The translations under genes were made by a program, and so were the position numbers. Positions 1 through 10,816 of a DNA stretch of 64,000 nucleotides are shown here, piece after piece (position 1 is the stretch's first letter; each line of letters opens with the position of its first letter). Below the pieces are notes generated by a model that saw nothing but the letters and a program-made list of their open reading frames with translations, ran no database searches and had not been told where the DNA came from. This DNA is from Salmonella enterica subsp. diarizonae (GTDB lineage Bacteria; Pseudomonadota; Gammaproteobacteria; Enterobacterales; Enterobacteriaceae): NCBI RefSeq assembly GCF_008692785.1, contig NZ_VXJV01000009.1:186001-250000 (forward strand). The letters run 5' to 3'.

Positions 1-977
1 GTTCCGGGATAGATAAACCTATTGATATTGCGCGCCTGCAACGTTTTATTACCGATTTTGAACAGCAGACCGCCATGCAGATTTATCAGCCCGGGAGTAA
101 AACACGCGGAAAAGTCGCGATTATTGGCGCGGGTCCGGCAGGTTTGCAGGCGAGCGTGACGCTCACGCATTTAGGCTATGACGTCACCATTTACGAAAAA
201 CAGCCGCAGCCCGGCGGATGGCTGCGTCACGGCATCCCGGCATTTCGTCTGCCGCAAAGCGTTCTCGATCAGGAAATTGCCCGCATTGTAGAGATGGGCG
301 TCAATATTAAGTGCAATTGTGACGTGGGCGGGTCGCTATCGCTTGCGCAACTCAAAGCCGAATATCGCGCCGTGCTGATGACCGTCGGGATGTCCTGCGG
401 TTCTGATTTACCGTTATTTGAACAGGCCAGTCATGTAGAGATTGCCGTTGATTTTTTACAGCGCGCCCGTCAGGCCGACGGCAATATTAGCGTTCCGCGT
501 AGCGCATTAATTATTGGCGGCGGCGACGTAGCGATGGATGTCGCCAGTACGTTAAAAATTCTCGGCTGTCCTTCCGTCACCTGCGTGGCGCGGGAAGCAT
601 TAGCCGAATTCCCCGCCAGCGAAAAAGAATTTACCAGCACGCAGGCATTAGGCGTATCGATTATTGATAGCTTTACGCCTGTCGCCGTCAGCGGAAATAA
701 AGTGACCTTCCACCATGTACGCCATTCAGGAGAACTGACGCTGGAAGCGGAACGTATTATTCTGGCCGTGGGGCAGCACGCGCGACTGGATACCTTTGCG
801 GAGATAAAAGCGCAGCATAATATTATCGACACTCACGATTATCAAACCGCCGACCCGGCGCTCTTTGCCGCTGGCGATATTATTAAGGGCGATAAGACCG
901 TCGTTTATGCGGTAAAAACCGGAAAAGAAGCCGCTCAGGCTATTCATCATTATTTAGAGGAGGCCTGCTCATGTTAA
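1..977 (+). CDS. preT: NAD-dependent dihydropyrimidine dehydrogenase, PreT subunit (5' end missing)
   Basis: PreT is the FAD/NADH-binding subunit of the cytoplasmic PreTA enzyme, which reduces uracil and thymine to dihydropyrimidines. The frame is open from the first complete codon at base 3, so the true start lies upstream. About 325 of roughly 412 residues are present. The N-terminal Fe-S region is outside the window. The nucleotide-binding motif [14 protein letters not shown] is visible, with a second Rossmann motif [12 protein letters not shown] and the C-terminal FAD motif FAAGDI. It overlaps preA by 7 bases (the ATG of preA lies inside its last codons), which indicates an operon with coupled translation. 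The assignment rests on strong recalled similarity to E. coli YeiT/PreT. Confidence 0.95.
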   Translation, partial: SGIDKPIDIARLQRFITDFEQQTAMQIYQPGSKTRGKVAIIGAGPAGLQASVTLTHLGYDVTIYEKQPQPGGWLRHGIPAFRLPQSVLDQEIARIVEMGVNIKCNCDVGGSLSLAQLKAEYRAVLMTVGMSCGSDLPLFEQASHVEIAVDFLQRARQADGNISVPRSALIIGGGDVAMDVASTLKILGCPSVTCVAREALAEFPASEKEFTSTQALGVSIIDSFTPVAVSGNKVTFHHVRHSGELTLEAERIILAVGQHARLDTFAEIKAQHNIIDTHDYQTADPALFAAGDIIKGDKTVVYAVKTGKEAAQAIHHYLEEACSC

Positions 978-2206
978 CAAAAGATTTGTCTGTTACCTTT
1001 TGCGGCGTTAAGTTTCCCAATCCGTTTTGTCTCTCTTCTTCTCCGGTAGGCAACTGTTATGAGATGTGCGCCAAAGCCTATGATACCGGCTGGGGCGGGA
1101 TCGTTTTTAAAACCATTGGTTTTTTTATTGCTAACGAAGTCTCTCCACGTTTTGATCACCTGACCAAAGAAGATACCGGTTTTATTGGTTTCAAAAACAT
1201 GGAACAAATCGCTGAGCATCCGCTGGAAGAGAATCTGGCCGCCATTCGACGGCTAAAACAGGATTACCCGGATAAGGTGCTGATTGCTTCCATCATGGGG
1301 GAAAATGAGCAGCAGTGGCAGGAACTGGCGCGTCTGGTTGAAGAAGCCGGCGCGGATATGATTGAGTGTAACTTCTCTTGTCCGCAGATGACCTCGCACG
1401 CCATGGGAAGCGATGTAGGACAAAGTCCCGAACTGGTTGAAAAATACTGCCGCGCCGTAAAACGCGGTTCATCTTTGCCAATGCTGGCGAAAATGACGCC
1501 GAATATTGGCGATATGTGCGAAGTCGCGCTGGCCGCCAAACGCGGCGGAGCCGACGGTATCGCCATCATCAACACCGTGAAATCCATTACTAACATTGAC
1601 CTGAACCGCAAAATCGGGATGCCGGTGGTTAACGGTAAATCCAGCATCTCCGGTTATTCAGGGAAAGCGGTGAAACCCATTGCGCTGCGTTTTATCCAGC
1701 AGTTGCGGATGCACCCTGAACTGCGCGATTTCCCGATTAGCGGTATCGGCGGCATTGAGACCTGGGAGGACGCTGCCGAATTTCTGCTGCTGGGCGCGGC
1801 GACCCTACAGGTAACGACAGGCATTATGCAATACGGTTACCGCATTGTAGAAGATATGGCGAGCGGCCTCAGCCATTATCTGGCCGATCAGGGGTTTGCC
1901 TCATTACAGGAGATGATCGGGCTGGCGAATAGCAATATTATCCCGGCGGAAGACCTGGATCGCAGCTATATCGTCTATCCGCAGATTAATCAGGAGAAAT
2001 GCGTCGGCTGCGGACGTTGCTATATCTCTTGCTATGACGGCGGTCATCAGGCGATGGAGTGGGATGAACACAGCCGCACGCCGCATTGTAATACGGAAAA
2101 ATGCGTCGGTTGTCTGCTGTGCGGTCATGTCTGCCCGGTCGCCTGTATTGATTTAGGCGAGGTCAAATTTAAAAAAGGCGAAAAAGAACACGCGTTAACG
2201 CTGTAG
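971..2206 (+). CDS. preA: NAD-dependent dihydropyrimidine dehydrogenase, PreA subunit
   Basis: This is the catalytic FMN and Fe-S subunit paired with PreT. At 411 residues it has the usual family length. The N-terminal two-thirds is a dihydroorotate-dehydrogenase-type TIM barrel with the active-site stretch ECNFSCPQM, whose cysteine is the expected general acid. The C-terminal part carries two 4Fe-4S ferredoxin motifs, [11 protein letters not shown] and [12 protein letters not shown]. The start overlaps the end of preT, so the pair is cotranscribed. A GC-rich hairpin follows the stop codon. Nothing in it looks unusual for the family. Confidence 0.96.
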   Translation: MLTKDLSVTFCGVKFPNPFCLSSSPVGNCYEMCAKAYDTGWGGIVFKTIGFFIANEVSPRFDHLTKEDTGFIGFKNMEQIAEHPLEENLAAIRRLKQDYPDKVLIASIMGENEQQWQELARLVEEAGADMIECNFSCPQMTSHAMGSDVGQSPELVEKYCRAVKRGSSLPMLAKMTPNIGDMCEVALAAKRGGADGIAIINTVKSITNIDLNRKIGMPVVNGKSSISGYSGKAVKPIALRFIQQLRMHPELRDFPISGIGGIETWEDAAEFLLLGAATLQVTTGIMQYGYRIVEDMASGLSHYLADQGFASLQEMIGLANSNIIPAEDLDRSYIVYPQINQEKCVGCGRCYISCYDGGHQAMEWDEHSRTPHCNTEKCVGCLLCGHVCPVACIDLGEVKFKKGEKEHALTL

Positions 2207-2218
2207 CTCGCGGTATGA

Positions 2219-2249
2219 AGCCCGGCGCGCAGTCTCGCTGCGCCGGGTT
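2219..2249. terminator. Hairpin between converging preA and mglC
   Basis: The arms CCCGGCGC and GCGCCGGG enclose an 11-base loop in the 74-base gap between two converging genes. It has no good T-run on either side, so it may act as a bidirectional terminator or be a REP-like element. Confidence 0.5.
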
Positions 2250-2280
2250 ATCTGATAAGCAAGGCAATACGTCTGGATAA

Positions 2281-3291
2281 CTACTTCTTACGCGCGTATT
2301 TCAGCGAGTCCAGCGCCACGGCGAAAATGATAATGCCGCCTTTGATAATGTACTGCCAGTACGGGTTTACCCCGATATAGGTCAGGCCGTAGTTGATGAC
2401 GGTAAAGATAATGACGCCGGTCACCACGCCGAAGACCGTACCCACTCCGCCGCTAAACGATACGCCCCCGACAACGCACGCGGCAATCGCATCCAGTTCA
2501 TACATAAAGCCGAGGTTGTTGGTGGCAGAACCAATACGCCCTGCTTCCAGTAAGCCGCCGAAGGCATAAAACACGCCGGAGAGCGCATAAATCATCAGCA
2601 GGTTCAGCGCCACGTTTACTCCAGAAACTTTCGCCGCCTCCGGGTTGCCGCCAATAGCAAAAATGTTTTTACCAAAGCGGGTCTTATTCCACAGCACCCA
2701 GACAAACGCTACCGCAATCAGGGCGTAAAAGGTGATGTATGAGAGCCGGAAACTGCCCATCGCCACAAAGCCCTGCGCAAAGGTGGAAAAGCCGCTGTCA
2801 AAGCCGGAAATGGGCGAAGCGCCGACAAAGTCATAGTAAAGGGAGTTGATCCCATAAACGATAATCATCGTGCCAAGCGTGGTAATAAACGGCGTCACGT
2901 TCAGGTAAGCAATGATGATGCCGTTCACCAGGCCAATCACCGCGCCAATCGCGCAGACAATCAGGATGACCAGCGCAATCGGCATGGTCGCCATTTCCGG
3001 AAACACTTTATTGGCGTTTTCCATTGATTGCAGTAATGTTGCCGCCACGACCGCCGCCAGCCCTACCTGACGCCCCGCCGACAGGTCTGTCCCCTGGGTA
3101 ACGATGAGTCCCGCCACGCCCAGCGCGATAATAATACGTACCGAAGATTGCGTCAGAATATTACTTAAATTCAGCAAACTTAAAAAAGTCGGGTCCTGGA
3201 AAATAATAATCGCCAGCAACACTAAAAGAACGACGTAAATTCCGCCCTCTTTCAGCCAGGTCAAAAAGCTTTTCTTGTTTAACGCACTCAT
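2281..3291 (-). CDS. mglC: Galactose/methyl-galactoside ABC transporter permease MglC
   Basis: MglC is the inner-membrane permease of the high-affinity galactose and methyl-beta-galactoside importer. It has 336 residues with about eight to ten hydrophobic segments and belongs to the RbsC/XylH/AraH permease family. The glycine-rich stretch IALGVAGLIVTQGTDLSAGRQVGLAA is typical of sugar permeases that pair with a CUT2 ATPase. It is the last gene of mglBAC and starts 15 bases after mglA stops. Only one permease gene is present, so the channel is presumably a homodimer, as in the family. Confidence 0.97.
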   Translation of the reverse strand: MSALNKKSFLTWLKEGGIYVVLLVLLAIIIFQDPTFLSLLNLSNILTQSSVRIIIALGVAGLIVTQGTDLSAGRQVGLAAVVAATLLQSMENANKVFPEMATMPIALVILIVCAIGAVIGLVNGIIIAYLNVTPFITTLGTMIIVYGINSLYYDFVGASPISGFDSGFSTFAQGFVAMGSFRLSYITFYALIAVAFVWVLWNKTRFGKNIFAIGGNPEAAKVSGVNVALNLLMIYALSGVFYAFGGLLEAGRIGSATNNLGFMYELDAIAACVVGGVSFSGGVGTVFGVVTGVIIFTVINYGLTYIGVNPYWQYIIKGGIIIFAVALDSLKYARKK

Positions 3292-3306
3292 AAGGAGCCC
3301 CTGATC

Positions 3307-4827
3307 TTAAAGGTGCAAAGAAGCAAGACGCAAAATTTCGTTTTGCGTTGTTGTTTTAGTATCGACAATGCCGGCAACGAGACCGTTACTCATCACCAGG
3401 ATACGATCGGTAATCCCTAACAGCTCCGGCATTTCAGAAGAGATAATGATGATCCCCTTGCCTTTTTTCGCCAGTTCCGCAATAAGCTGATAAATTTCAA
3501 ATTTTGCGCCGACATCAATGCCACGGGTCGGTTCGTCCAGCATTAATATTTCCGGCTGCGTTAATAGCCAACGACCAATGATCACCTTTTGCTGATTGCC
3601 GCCGGAAAGCGAACCAATTTGCGTGCGATGCCCCGGCGTTTTTACCCGCATGGAGTCAATGACCCATTGGGTGTCGCTTTTCATACGGGAATTATCCAGT
3701 AACCCCACTTTATTTTTATAATTACGGATATTCGAAATTAATGAGTTAAATCCGATATCCAGATAGGCGTAAATTCCGGTGGAACGACGCTCTTCCGTCA
3801 CCAGCGCAAAACCGTGGTTAATCGCTTCGTTCGCAGTGTGATTATTAATTTTCTTGCCATGTAAAGTGATTGTCCCGGACGACTTCTCACGAATACCAAA
3901 CAGCGTTTCGACGATATCGGTACGCTTTGCCCCAACCAGACCGGCAATGCCCAGAATTTCGCCCTTGTGCAAATCAAAGGAGACATCGCGAATGGAAGGC
4001 TGGCGCAGCGAGGTCAGGTGACGGACCTCCAGAATCACGTCGCCCGGCTTATTTTCTTTATCCGGAAAGCGCTGGTTCAGGGAACGCCCGACCATCATCG
4101 CAATGATCTTATCCATATCCAGCCCTTCCAGCGGCTGGGTGGCAATCCACTGACCGTCGCGCAAAATAGTAATTTCATCGCACAATTGAAAAATTTCTTC
4201 CATTTTATGCGAGATATAAACAATACCGCAGCCGCGTTCTTTCAGCTTGCGAATAATGGTGAACAGATGATTGACCTCTTTCTCAGTTAACGATGAGGTC
4301 GGTTCATCCATAATAACGATCTTAGCGTTATAGGAAAACGCCTTCGCAATTTCGATCATCTGCATTTGCGAAACGGATAACGTTCCCACGCGCGCGCGCG
4401 GGTCAATATCGATATCCAGCTCATCAAATATCGCTTTGGTATCCTGGTACATTTTATCCTGGTCGACAAACATACCTTTGGTAGGATAACGCCCCAGCCA
4501 CATGTTATCCATGACCGAACGTTGTAATACCAGGTTTAACTCCTGGTGTACCATCGAAATCCCATTCTCCAGCGCTTCTTTCGCCGAATGGAAGTCCACT
4601 TCTTTTCCCTGAAATACAATGCTGCCGGAATCTTTTTGGTAAATACCGAAAAGACATTTTAATAATGTTGATTTACCTGCGCCGTTTTCGCCCATTAATG
4701 CATGAATAGAGTGCGGACGAACGTTTAAGTTGACATTATCAAGCGCTTTCACGCCGGGAAATGATTTGTTAATGCCACGCATTTCCAACAAATATTCACC
4801 CGACGGCGGAGAAATCGTGCTGCCCAT
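3307..4827 (-). CDS. mglA: Galactose/methyl-galactoside ABC transporter ATPase MglA
   Basis: This is a CUT2-type ATPase of 506 residues with two fused ABC domains. The first has Walker [10 protein letters not shown] and Walker [11 protein letters not shown], with LSVSQMQM as a divergent signature. The second has a degenerate Walker A ([10 protein letters not shown]), a canonical signature LSGGNQQKV and Walker [10 protein letters not shown]. An asymmetric pair of this kind is normal for sugar importers of this class. It powers import by MglC of sugar delivered by MglB. A 133-base spacer with a REP element separates it from mglB. Confidence 0.97.
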   Translation of the reverse strand: MGSTISPPSGEYLLEMRGINKSFPGVKALDNVNLNVRPHSIHALMGENGAGKSTLLKCLFGIYQKDSGSIVFQGKEVDFHSAKEALENGISMVHQELNLVLQRSVMDNMWLGRYPTKGMFVDQDKMYQDTKAIFDELDIDIDPRARVGTLSVSQMQMIEIAKAFSYNAKIVIMDEPTSSLTEKEVNHLFTIIRKLKERGCGIVYISHKMEEIFQLCDEITILRDGQWIATQPLEGLDMDKIIAMMVGRSLNQRFPDKENKPGDVILEVRHLTSLRQPSIRDVSFDLHKGEILGIAGLVGAKRTDIVETLFGIREKSSGTITLHGKKINNHTANEAINHGFALVTEERRSTGIYAYLDIGFNSLISNIRNYKNKVGLLDNSRMKSDTQWVIDSMRVKTPGHRTQIGSLSGGNQQKVIIGRWLLTQPEILMLDEPTRGIDVGAKFEIYQLIAELAKKGKGIIIISSEMPELLGITDRILVMSNGLVAGIVDTKTTTQNEILRLASLHL

Positions 4828-4857
4828 AATGATACCCTGTCGGCCTTTTTAATTATG

Positions 4858-4912
4858 ACTATCCGCGCCGGATGGCAAAAGAAATACTTTATCCGGTCTA
4901 CGGCGCGTCACC
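4858..4912. repeat. REP element in the mglB-mglA spacer
   Basis: The segment contains GCCGGATGGC and TTATCCGGTCTACGGCGC, the two imperfectly complementary halves typical of enterobacterial REP sequences. In this family of operons, a REP between the binding-protein gene and the downstream genes is known to stabilise upstream mRNA and favour MglB excess. Confidence 0.75.
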
Positions 4913-4960
4913 CTTCCACAGTTTCAGGGCGCAACGAAATTGCGCCCACAGACGGGAAAC

Positions 4961-5959
4961 TTATTTCTGGGTAAATTCGCTCAGATTGTCTTTGTCCACG
5001 CCAACATAAGGCACGCGCACAATTTTGTTCTCAATCTTCCAGTTGGTGCCGTCAGCCGCGCTCTTGCCTTCTGCGAGGTTTTTCGCCAGATCGAATGTCG
5101 CTTTCGCCTGATTGTTGGCGTCATTCAGTACCGTACCGGCCATCGCGCCCGATTTCACCAGCGCCAGAGCTTCCGGTAACGCATCGACGCCAAAGACCGG
5201 AATCGACGATTTATTATGCGCTTTCAGCGCCTCTACCGCGCCCATCGCCATCGCATCGTTATTAGCGATAACCACTTCAATCTTGTTAGCGTTCGGGCCA
5301 GACAGCCAGGCATCCATCTTATCTTTTGCCTGCGCGGTATCCCACATGGCGGTGTCTAACGCCAGTTGCTCGGTCTGAATACCTTTATCATTTAACTCTT
5401 TCACCACATACGTCGTACGGGCTTCCGCATCCGGATGCCCCGGCTCGCCTTTCAGCAGGACATACTGAATTTTACCGTCTTTATTCAGATCCCAACCCTG
5501 ATTAGCCTGCCAGTGTTTGGCAATCAAGTCGCCCTGAATCACACCGGATTCTTTAGAGTCAGTCCCGACATAATACGCCTTGTCATAGCTGTCCAGCGCT
5601 TTGCGGGAAGGCTCTTTGTTAAAGAACACCACCGGCACATTTTGCCCGCGCGCTTTTTCAATCACCGTACCAGCGGCAGCCGGGTCTACCAGGTTAATCG
5701 CCAGCGCTTTAACCCCTTTCGCCAACAAAACGTCAATTTGATCATTCTGTTTGGACTGATCGTTTTGCGAGTCATTCATCAGTAACTGAACATCCGGCGC
5801 GGATTTGCCATCTTTTTCAATAGCCTTACGCACGACGGACATAAAGTTATCGTCATATTTATAAATCGTCACGCCAATACGAGTATCAGCCGCGTGCGCG
5901 TGCGCACCGAATAACAGACTTGCCATCACGGCAGAAAGGGTCAATACCTTCTTATTCAT
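4961..5959 (-). CDS. mglB: D-galactose/D-glucose-binding periplasmic protein MglB
   Basis: MglB is the periplasmic receptor for galactose and glucose. It feeds the MglAC importer and, through the Trg receptor, chemotaxis. It has 332 residues. A Sec signal peptide ends at AHAHA before [10 protein letters not shown], giving the usual mature length of about 309. The fold is a type I periplasmic binding protein, the same fold used by the LacI-type GalS effector domain next door. The calcium-loop region [11 protein letters not shown], a mimic of an EF hand, is clearly visible. It is the first gene of the operon and has a long untranslated leader running from a CRP-dependent promoter. Confidence 0.98.
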   Translation of the reverse strand: MNKKVLTLSAVMASLLFGAHAHAADTRIGVTIYKYDDNFMSVVRKAIEKDGKSAPDVQLLMNDSQNDQSKQNDQIDVLLAKGVKALAINLVDPAAAGTVIEKARGQNVPVVFFNKEPSRKALDSYDKAYYVGTDSKESGVIQGDLIAKHWQANQGWDLNKDGKIQYVLLKGEPGHPDAEARTTYVVKELNDKGIQTEQLALDTAMWDTAQAKDKMDAWLSGPNANKIEVVIANNDAMAMGAVEALKAHNKSSIPVFGVDALPEALALVKSGAMAGTVLNDANNQAKATFDLAKNLAEGKSAADGTNWKIENKIVRVPYVGVDKDNLSEFTQK

Positions 5960-6178
5960 GGTAGCTCCGGTTTTATTATGTAGGGTATAGCGTAAAAAAA
6001 TGCCCGGCTGCTCAGCATGTTAACGTCGTGTTACTGAACGCCGAAGCGTATTTATTCAACTCTTTATTTTGTGGCCGGTAGTCGCGGGATAGGGTGATAA
6101 CGGTTTTTATAAGCGAAATACCCCTGCAAAACTGATTACCAACTGTTACATATCAGTTACAGTGCGACAAACGTTGTC

Positions 6179-6221
6179 ATCATAGCTATCGCAATGTTAA
6201 TAAACTGTGAATTTACTCACA
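6179..6221 (-). promoter_or_regulatory. mglB promoter: -10 box and CRP site
   Basis: On the minus strand a -10 hexamer TATGAT lies at 6184 to 6179. A CRP site TGTGA-N6-TCACA spans 6206-6221. A start near 6172 would put the CRP site at -41.5, the usual class II position, and leave a leader of about 210 bases. The start point is inferred from this geometry. Confidence 0.75.
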
Positions 6222-6223
6222 GA

Positions 6224-6239
6224 TTGAAAACGGTTACAT
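6224..6239 (-). promoter_or_regulatory. GalS/GalR operator of mglBAC
   Basis: On the minus strand the sequence reads ATGTAACCGTTTTCAA, close to the Gal operator consensus GTGTAANCGNTTNCAC. It sits 18 bases upstream of the CRP site centre, near -60 relative to the inferred start. This matches the known arrangement for repression of mgl. Confidence 0.8.
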
Positions 6240-6250
6240 GCGGTGCGTAA

Positions 6251-7273
6251 TCAGTTAGTGATCAGCACCGCATTCTGTCGCAACGCCACCGAATGGCGCC
6301 GCACCAGCGTCGGCATGAAGCAATGCGTCGCCGTAATATCCAGCGTGCCTGCGGCGCCCTGTAACGCCAGTTCGGTCGCGATTTTCGCCATAGAAGCAAT
6401 AGGATAGCGCACGGTAGTCAACTGAGGATCGGTATAACGAGCGATAGGGATATCATCGAAACCGATGATAGACAGATGCAAGGGAATGGCGATGCCATTA
6501 TCTTTTAACGCCGTCAGCGCGCCCGCGGCCATGTTATCGTTATAAGCAAATACCGCCGTCAGTTGCAGATTGCGTCCCAACAACTCAACCATTGCCGACT
6601 CGCCGCCCTGCATATCCGGGGTGCCGATGCCAATCCAGCTCTCCGACGCAGAAATCCCCTGTTCTTGCAGCGCGTTTAACCACCCTTCTCTGCGCATCGC
6701 GTCATCTTCAATACGGTGGCTGGAGGCAAGGTAGCCGATGCGCTGATGTCCATTATTCAGCAACATGCGGGTCGCCATTCTGGCGCCGCTCACATTGTCA
6801 AGACAGACACAACGATGCGCATAACCCGGCACGATACGGTTAATCAGCACCATGCCGGGGATCTGATCCATAAAGTCGCCCAGCTCGCGATCGGTTAAGG
6901 CTTTTGAGTGAACAATCAATGCGTTACAACGCTGGCGGATCAAGACTTCAATAGCATGTCGCTCTTTTTCCGCCTCATGATAACTGTTGCCAATGAGAAC
7001 ATATTTCTGGTGCTGCTGCGCGACCAGATCCACGGCTTTCACCAGAGCGCCGAAAAAGGCATCGGAAACATCCATGACCACGACGCCGATGGTGTCGCTC
7101 ACCTGCGTGGCCAGCGCTTGCGCATTCGCATTTGGCCGATATCCCAATAGCGTGACAGCCTGCATGACGGCGTCACGGGTGTCGGGACTGACCAACGCGC
7201 TGTTATTCAGTACGCGAGAAACGGTCGCTACAGACACGCCAGCCTGGCGCGCTACATCACGAATGGTGATCAT
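6251..7273 (-). CDS. galS: LacI-family repressor GalS (galactose isorepressor)
   Basis: GalS is the galactose-responsive isorepressor of mgl and other gal genes. The chosen start gives [20 protein letters not shown], the canonical LacI headpiece with its helix-turn-helix in the first 20 residues. An in-frame ATG eight codons upstream would add a non-conserved extension and was rejected. The protein is 340 residues, slightly shorter at the C-terminus than E. coli GalS. The C-terminal sugar-binding core resembles the MglB fold. It lies directly upstream of mglB on the same strand, with its own operator and CRP site. Confidence 0.96.
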   Translation of the reverse strand: MITIRDVARQAGVSVATVSRVLNNSALVSPDTRDAVMQAVTLLGYRPNANAQALATQVSDTIGVVVMDVSDAFFGALVKAVDLVAQQHQKYVLIGNSYHEAEKERHAIEVLIRQRCNALIVHSKALTDRELGDFMDQIPGMVLINRIVPGYAHRCVCLDNVSGARMATRMLLNNGHQRIGYLASSHRIEDDAMRREGWLNALQEQGISASESWIGIGTPDMQGGESAMVELLGRNLQLTAVFAYNDNMAAGALTALKDNGIAIPLHLSIIGFDDIPIARYTDPQLTTVRYPIASMAKIATELALQGAAGTLDITATHCFMPTLVRRHSVALRQNAVLITN

Positions 7274-7357
7274 ATTCACTGCCCTGTTTGAGTTCAAAAA
7301 TACTCACAAATGCCCCGTTAGCAGGCGGCTATTTTGTCAGCACCCTGCACAGGACTG

Positions 7358-7392
7358 CGTGAGAAACATCACAGGGATGGAAACGGTTACAA
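7358..7392 (-). promoter_or_regulatory. galS control region: CRP site and Gal operator
   Basis: A CRP-like site CGTGA-N6-TCACA spans 7358-7373. It is followed at 7377-7392 by a Gal operator that reads TTGTAACCGTTTCCAT on the minus strand. The centre-to-centre spacing of 19 bases nearly copies the mgl promoter, consistent with autoregulation of galS and activation by CRP-cAMP. Confidence 0.75.
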
Positions 7393-7422
7393 CCATTTTG
7401 TTAATGAATGTGATCCAGATCG

Positions 7423-8565
7423 TTATCTGGATGATCCTGACGCGCGCAACGTGAGTTGGCGCCATAACCACTCGACCGGTCCCTGTCGCCAGAAACGTAG
7501 CCAGATGACGGAAAAGAGAAGGTTTATTGCCCATACCGGAACGACAAAGAACAAGAGTTCCAGCCGATTGAATTTCATAAATAAGCCAAACTGATAAAAC
7601 AGCGTGGTACAGATGATCGTCTGCAGCAGATAATTGGTCAGCGCCATTCGCCCCACGCAGGCAATGGCAAGCGTCAGTCTGCATCGGCTAAGCTGCGGCC
7701 AGAAGCCAAACATCAGCGCGGCATAGCCCAGCGTTTGCAACGGCGCGCTCAGTTCGCGCGGCGCCTGCAATAAGAAGGCGCACCAGCGGTACGCCCAATC
7801 CAGCCGCCATTGTAAAATGACCGCAGGAAGGTTGATCATTAGCCCTAACGCCACCAGCAGCCCCCCGGTACGGCGATAGTGCCGCAGACTGTACTGACCT
7901 TTCAGCCAGCCGCTACGCATTAGCGCGGCGCCCAGCAGCATCATACCCGCCAGTTGCCAGCCATACTGCGCGCCGAGCGCCAGTAAATTATTCGACAACA
8001 TCTCCGCCCGGTTGCTGATAGCCTCCATGCCGCCGTTCAGCTTCCAGTATTTTTCATACAATATTGCGGAAGCATCCGGCGTCCAGGCGCGACTGGTTTC
8101 GCTATTCGATACTACGCCCAGCAGCAGCAGCACGCCAATCCCGACCAGATAAAGGAGTACGCCGGTATTAAACAGGCTTTTTACCGAAGGCGCGTCACGT
8201 ACCAGCCGCCAGCAGATTAACCCGACCAGACCGTAGGCCAGCAGAATATCGCCGTCCCAAAAGAATAACGCATGGATAAAACCTAACAGTACCAATAGCG
8301 TTAAGCGCGACTGAATCCACTGTGTACCACGCGGAAGCAGCATTTGTAACCCCGCGCCAAACAACAACGCGAATAGCGTAAGAAACTTAGCCTGCGCCAC
8401 AATATCGAGAATCGCCCAGGACCAGGCGTCTTCGGCAATAATCGAGCCGTACCAGGCAGGGTTAAGATAAGCCGCCTTTGGCAATCCAAAGGCGCTGATG
8501 TTAAGAAGCAGGATACCGAGGATGGCGACGCCACGTACAAAATCCAGCGTGACATTACGCTCCAT
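7423..8565 (-). CDS. yeiB: DUF418 family inner-membrane protein YeiB
   Basis: This is a polytopic membrane protein of 380 residues with about ten hydrophobic segments. It opens with NVTLDFVRGVAILGILLLNI, the family hallmark in which D and RG are followed by a hydrophobic helix, as in the related acyltransferase-3 group. The conserved C-terminal half matches the DUF418 domain. The biochemical role is unknown. It starts 14 bases after folE stops on the same strand, so the two are probably cotranscribed. The name rests on recalled similarity and synteny with E. coli. Confidence 0.92.
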   Translation of the reverse strand: MERNVTLDFVRGVAILGILLLNISAFGLPKAAYLNPAWYGSIIAEDAWSWAILDIVAQAKFLTLFALLFGAGLQMLLPRGTQWIQSRLTLLVLLGFIHALFFWDGDILLAYGLVGLICWRLVRDAPSVKSLFNTGVLLYLVGIGVLLLLGVVSNSETSRAWTPDASAILYEKYWKLNGGMEAISNRAEMLSNNLLALGAQYGWQLAGMMLLGAALMRSGWLKGQYSLRHYRRTGGLLVALGLMINLPAVILQWRLDWAYRWCAFLLQAPRELSAPLQTLGYAALMFGFWPQLSRCRLTLAIACVGRMALTNYLLQTIICTTLFYQFGLFMKFNRLELLFFVVPVWAINLLFSVIWLRFWRQGPVEWLWRQLTLRASGSSR

Positions 8566-8579
8566 CGTCTCCGCCTTAA

Positions 8580-9248
8580 TCAGTGATGATGGCGAACGGC
8601 GCGCAGGAACTCCTGGCGCGTATTCTGGCTGGACTTAAATAATCCGCCCAGCGAAGTCGTCGTTGTGGCGCTGGTTGCGTCACGAATACCGCGCGCTTTC
8701 ACGCAGTAATGCACCGCATCAATCGATACCGCTACATTATTGGTGCCGAGCAAGGTTTGCAGCGCCGTCAGAATTTGCTGGGTTAAACGTTCCTGAACCT
8801 GCGGACGTTGGGCGAAGAATTGCACGATACGGTTAATTTTAGACAGGCCGATCACAGAATCTTTGGGGATATACGCGACGGTCGCTTTGCCGTCAATGGT
8901 TACAAAGTGATGTTCACAGGTGCTGGTCAGCGTGATATCGCGGACGGTGACCATTTCATCTACCTTCATTTTATTTTCAATGAGGGTAATTTTCGGGAAA
9001 TTGGCATAGTCGAGACCGGCGAAAATCTCATCAACGTACATCTTAGCGATACGATGCGGCGTTTCCATCAGACTGTCATCGCTCAAATCGAGATTTAGCA
9101 ACAGCATAATCTCAGTCATATGCCCTGCAATAAGGCTTTTTCGCGTTTCATTATCTAATTCATCCATAGGCGGGCGCAACGGCGTTTCCAGCCCCCGGGC
9201 AACTAGCGCTTCATGAACCAGGGCCGCTTCTTTACTGAGTGATGGCAT
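8580..9248 (-). CDS. folE: GTP cyclohydrolase I FolE
   Basis: FolE converts GTP to 7,8-dihydroneopterin triphosphate, the first step of folate synthesis. The start giving [20 protein letters not shown] is preceded by GGAGA and yields the family length of 222 residues. An upstream in-frame ATG would add 16 non-conserved residues. Zinc-binding and active-site segments are present: STCEHHFV (Cys and His ligands), [14 protein letters not shown] near the C-terminus and QERLTQQI. The enzyme is a homodecamer in the cytoplasm. It heads a likely folE-yeiB operon. Confidence 0.98.
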   Translation of the reverse strand: MPSLSKEAALVHEALVARGLETPLRPPMDELDNETRKSLIAGHMTEIMLLLNLDLSDDSLMETPHRIAKMYVDEIFAGLDYANFPKITLIENKMKVDEMVTVRDITLTSTCEHHFVTIDGKATVAYIPKDSVIGLSKINRIVQFFAQRPQVQERLTQQILTALQTLLGTNNVAVSIDAVHYCVKARGIRDATSATTTTSLGGLFKSSQNTRQEFLRAVRHHH

Positions 9249-9576
9249 TAATCGTGTTCTCCTGCAGGTGTGGCGCCTTTGCCCTGCGTGGGGCAAAGTT
9301 TGTCAATATTGTGACAACGTGATTATTGTGCGTGAGGTAGCGCACATAATCCAGTATTCACGCCCATAATTGTTGAAATTGTCGCTGCCTTTCATGACAT
9401 CTTTTCCGGCGCGAGAATGATGGCAGGGCAAAGGGCATATTTGTTAACGCAACGTTATTTAAATGATGAAGCATGTTTATGTATTACGGAAGTGAAAGTT
9501 ACTCACAACGCGGTGAATAATCTGTATTATGAAGAATCTGCATACCTTATCAGGTTCACTATAAAAGGAGCCCCGC
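9249..9576. other. Divergent folE/yeiG control region
   Basis: This gap of about 330 bases separates the divergent folE and yeiG genes and must hold both promoters. No recognised operator stands out. An AGGAG-like ribosome site (AAAAGGAG) directly precedes yeiG. Confidence 0.5.
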
Positions 9577-10434
9577 ATGGAAATGCTCGAAGAGCACCGA
9601 TGTTTTGGCGGCTGGCAGCAGCGCTGGCGTCATCATGCCGCCACGCTAAACTGCGCCATGACATTCAGCATTTTTCTTCCGCCGACTCAGGATAATGAAC
9701 CGCCTCCGGTGCTGTACTGGTTGTCCGGGTTAACCTGCAATGATGAGAATTTCGCCACCAAAGCAGGCGCGCAGCGTATCGCAGCAGAACTGGGCATCGT
9801 ATTGGTGATGCCGGATACCAGTCCACGCGGCGAACAGATCGCCAACGATAGCGGATACGATTTAGGCCACGGCGCCGGGTTTTATCTCAATGCCACGCAG
9901 CCGCCCTGGGCCAGCCATTATCGCATGTATGATTACCTGCGCGATGAGCTTCCGGCGCTTATCCAGACCCAGTTTAACGTCAGCGACCGTTGCGCCATCA
10001 GCGGGCACTCGATGGGCGGTCATGGCGCGTTGATCATGGCGCTGAAAAATCCGGGCAAATACTCCAGCGTCTCTGCATTTGCGCCTATCGTCAACCCCAG
10101 CCGCGTGCCGTGGGGAATCAAAGCGTTTACCGCCTATCTCGGCGAAGATGAATCAGCCTGGATTCAGTGGGATAGCTGTGAATTAATGCTGACCAGCCAG
10201 CCGCAGGACGCCATTCCTGTGCTCATCGATCAGGGCGACAGCGATCAATTCCTTGCCGACCAGCTTCAGCCCGCCGTGCTGGCGGAAGCCGCGCGACAAA
10301 CCGCCTGGCCGATGACGCTACGAATTCAGCCCGGCTACGATCATAGCTATTATTTTATTGCGTCCTTTATCGAAGACCATCTGCGCTTTCATGCCCGGTA
10401 TTTGCGAGGCGAGCGTGAGGCGTCACCAACATAA
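9577..10434 (+). CDS. yeiG: S-formylglutathione hydrolase YeiG
   Basis: YeiG is an esterase-D family serine hydrolase that releases formate from S-formylglutathione in formaldehyde detoxification. The 285 residues form an alpha/beta hydrolase. The nucleophile elbow is GHSMGG, the family signature [13 protein letters not shown] lies near residue 50, and the catalytic Asp and His are expected in DQGDSDQF and GYDHSYYF. It is about seven residues longer at the C-terminus than the E. coli protein. Its last 12 bases overlap the 3' end of the converging XRE gene, a point that may limit expression of one by the other. Confidence 0.95.
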   Translation: MEMLEEHRCFGGWQQRWRHHAATLNCAMTFSIFLPPTQDNEPPPVLYWLSGLTCNDENFATKAGAQRIAAELGIVLVMPDTSPRGEQIANDSGYDLGHGAGFYLNATQPPWASHYRMYDYLRDELPALIQTQFNVSDRCAISGHSMGGHGALIMALKNPGKYSSVSAFAPIVNPSRVPWGIKAFTAYLGEDESAWIQWDSCELMLTSQPQDAIPVLIDQGDSDQFLADQLQPAVLAEAARQTAWPMTLRIQPGYDHSYYFIASFIEDHLRFHARYLRGEREASPT

Positions 10435-10797
10435 TGAATTTTCCAGCGCCGCGCTGTAATTCACCTCCTCCGACTGCGGCGCGGAAGATTTATTATTTAA
10501 ATCCGCGGCCTGCTGGCGTACCTGAAGGCGGCCGCTGCCCTCTCCGCCTTCATAACTTTCGTGAAAATTACGCAGCTCGGATTCAAACAGCACCGCATCA
10601 AGATTATGCAACTTATCCAGAGCCCGCAGGAGAGAAATTAACGTATCAAGATTCAGCCCTCCCCCTTTCTCGATACGCTTGATGGTAGCGATGCCAACTT
10701 GCGCGCAATCGGCAAGCTGCTGCTGGGTCATCGAAAGAGACAGACGCGTCTCCTTTAAGCGGGCGCACAACGACAGGATAATCTCATCGTTATTCAT
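10423..10797 (-). CDS. XRE-family transcriptional regulator
   Basis: This small DNA-binding protein of 124 residues has an N-terminal Cro/C1-type helix-turn-helix: [25 protein letters not shown] at about residues 21-46. The C-terminal 60 residues are polar and of unknown role. The start [10 protein letters not shown] was chosen because the longer frame begins inside the end of the upstream gene. It lies 19 bases downstream of the serine dehydratase gene on the same strand, so it is probably cotranscribed and may control the divergent serine/phosphoserine cluster (inference). Its end overlaps yeiG tail to tail. Confidence 0.8.
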   Translation of the reverse strand: MNNDEIILSLCARLKETRLSLSMTQQQLADCAQVGIATIKRIEKGGGLNLDTLISLLRALDKLHNLDAVLFESELRNFHESYEGGEGSGRLQVRQQAADLNNKSSAPQSEEVNYSAALENSLCW

Positions 10798-10816
10798 CGT
10801 ATTGTATTTCACTCTG

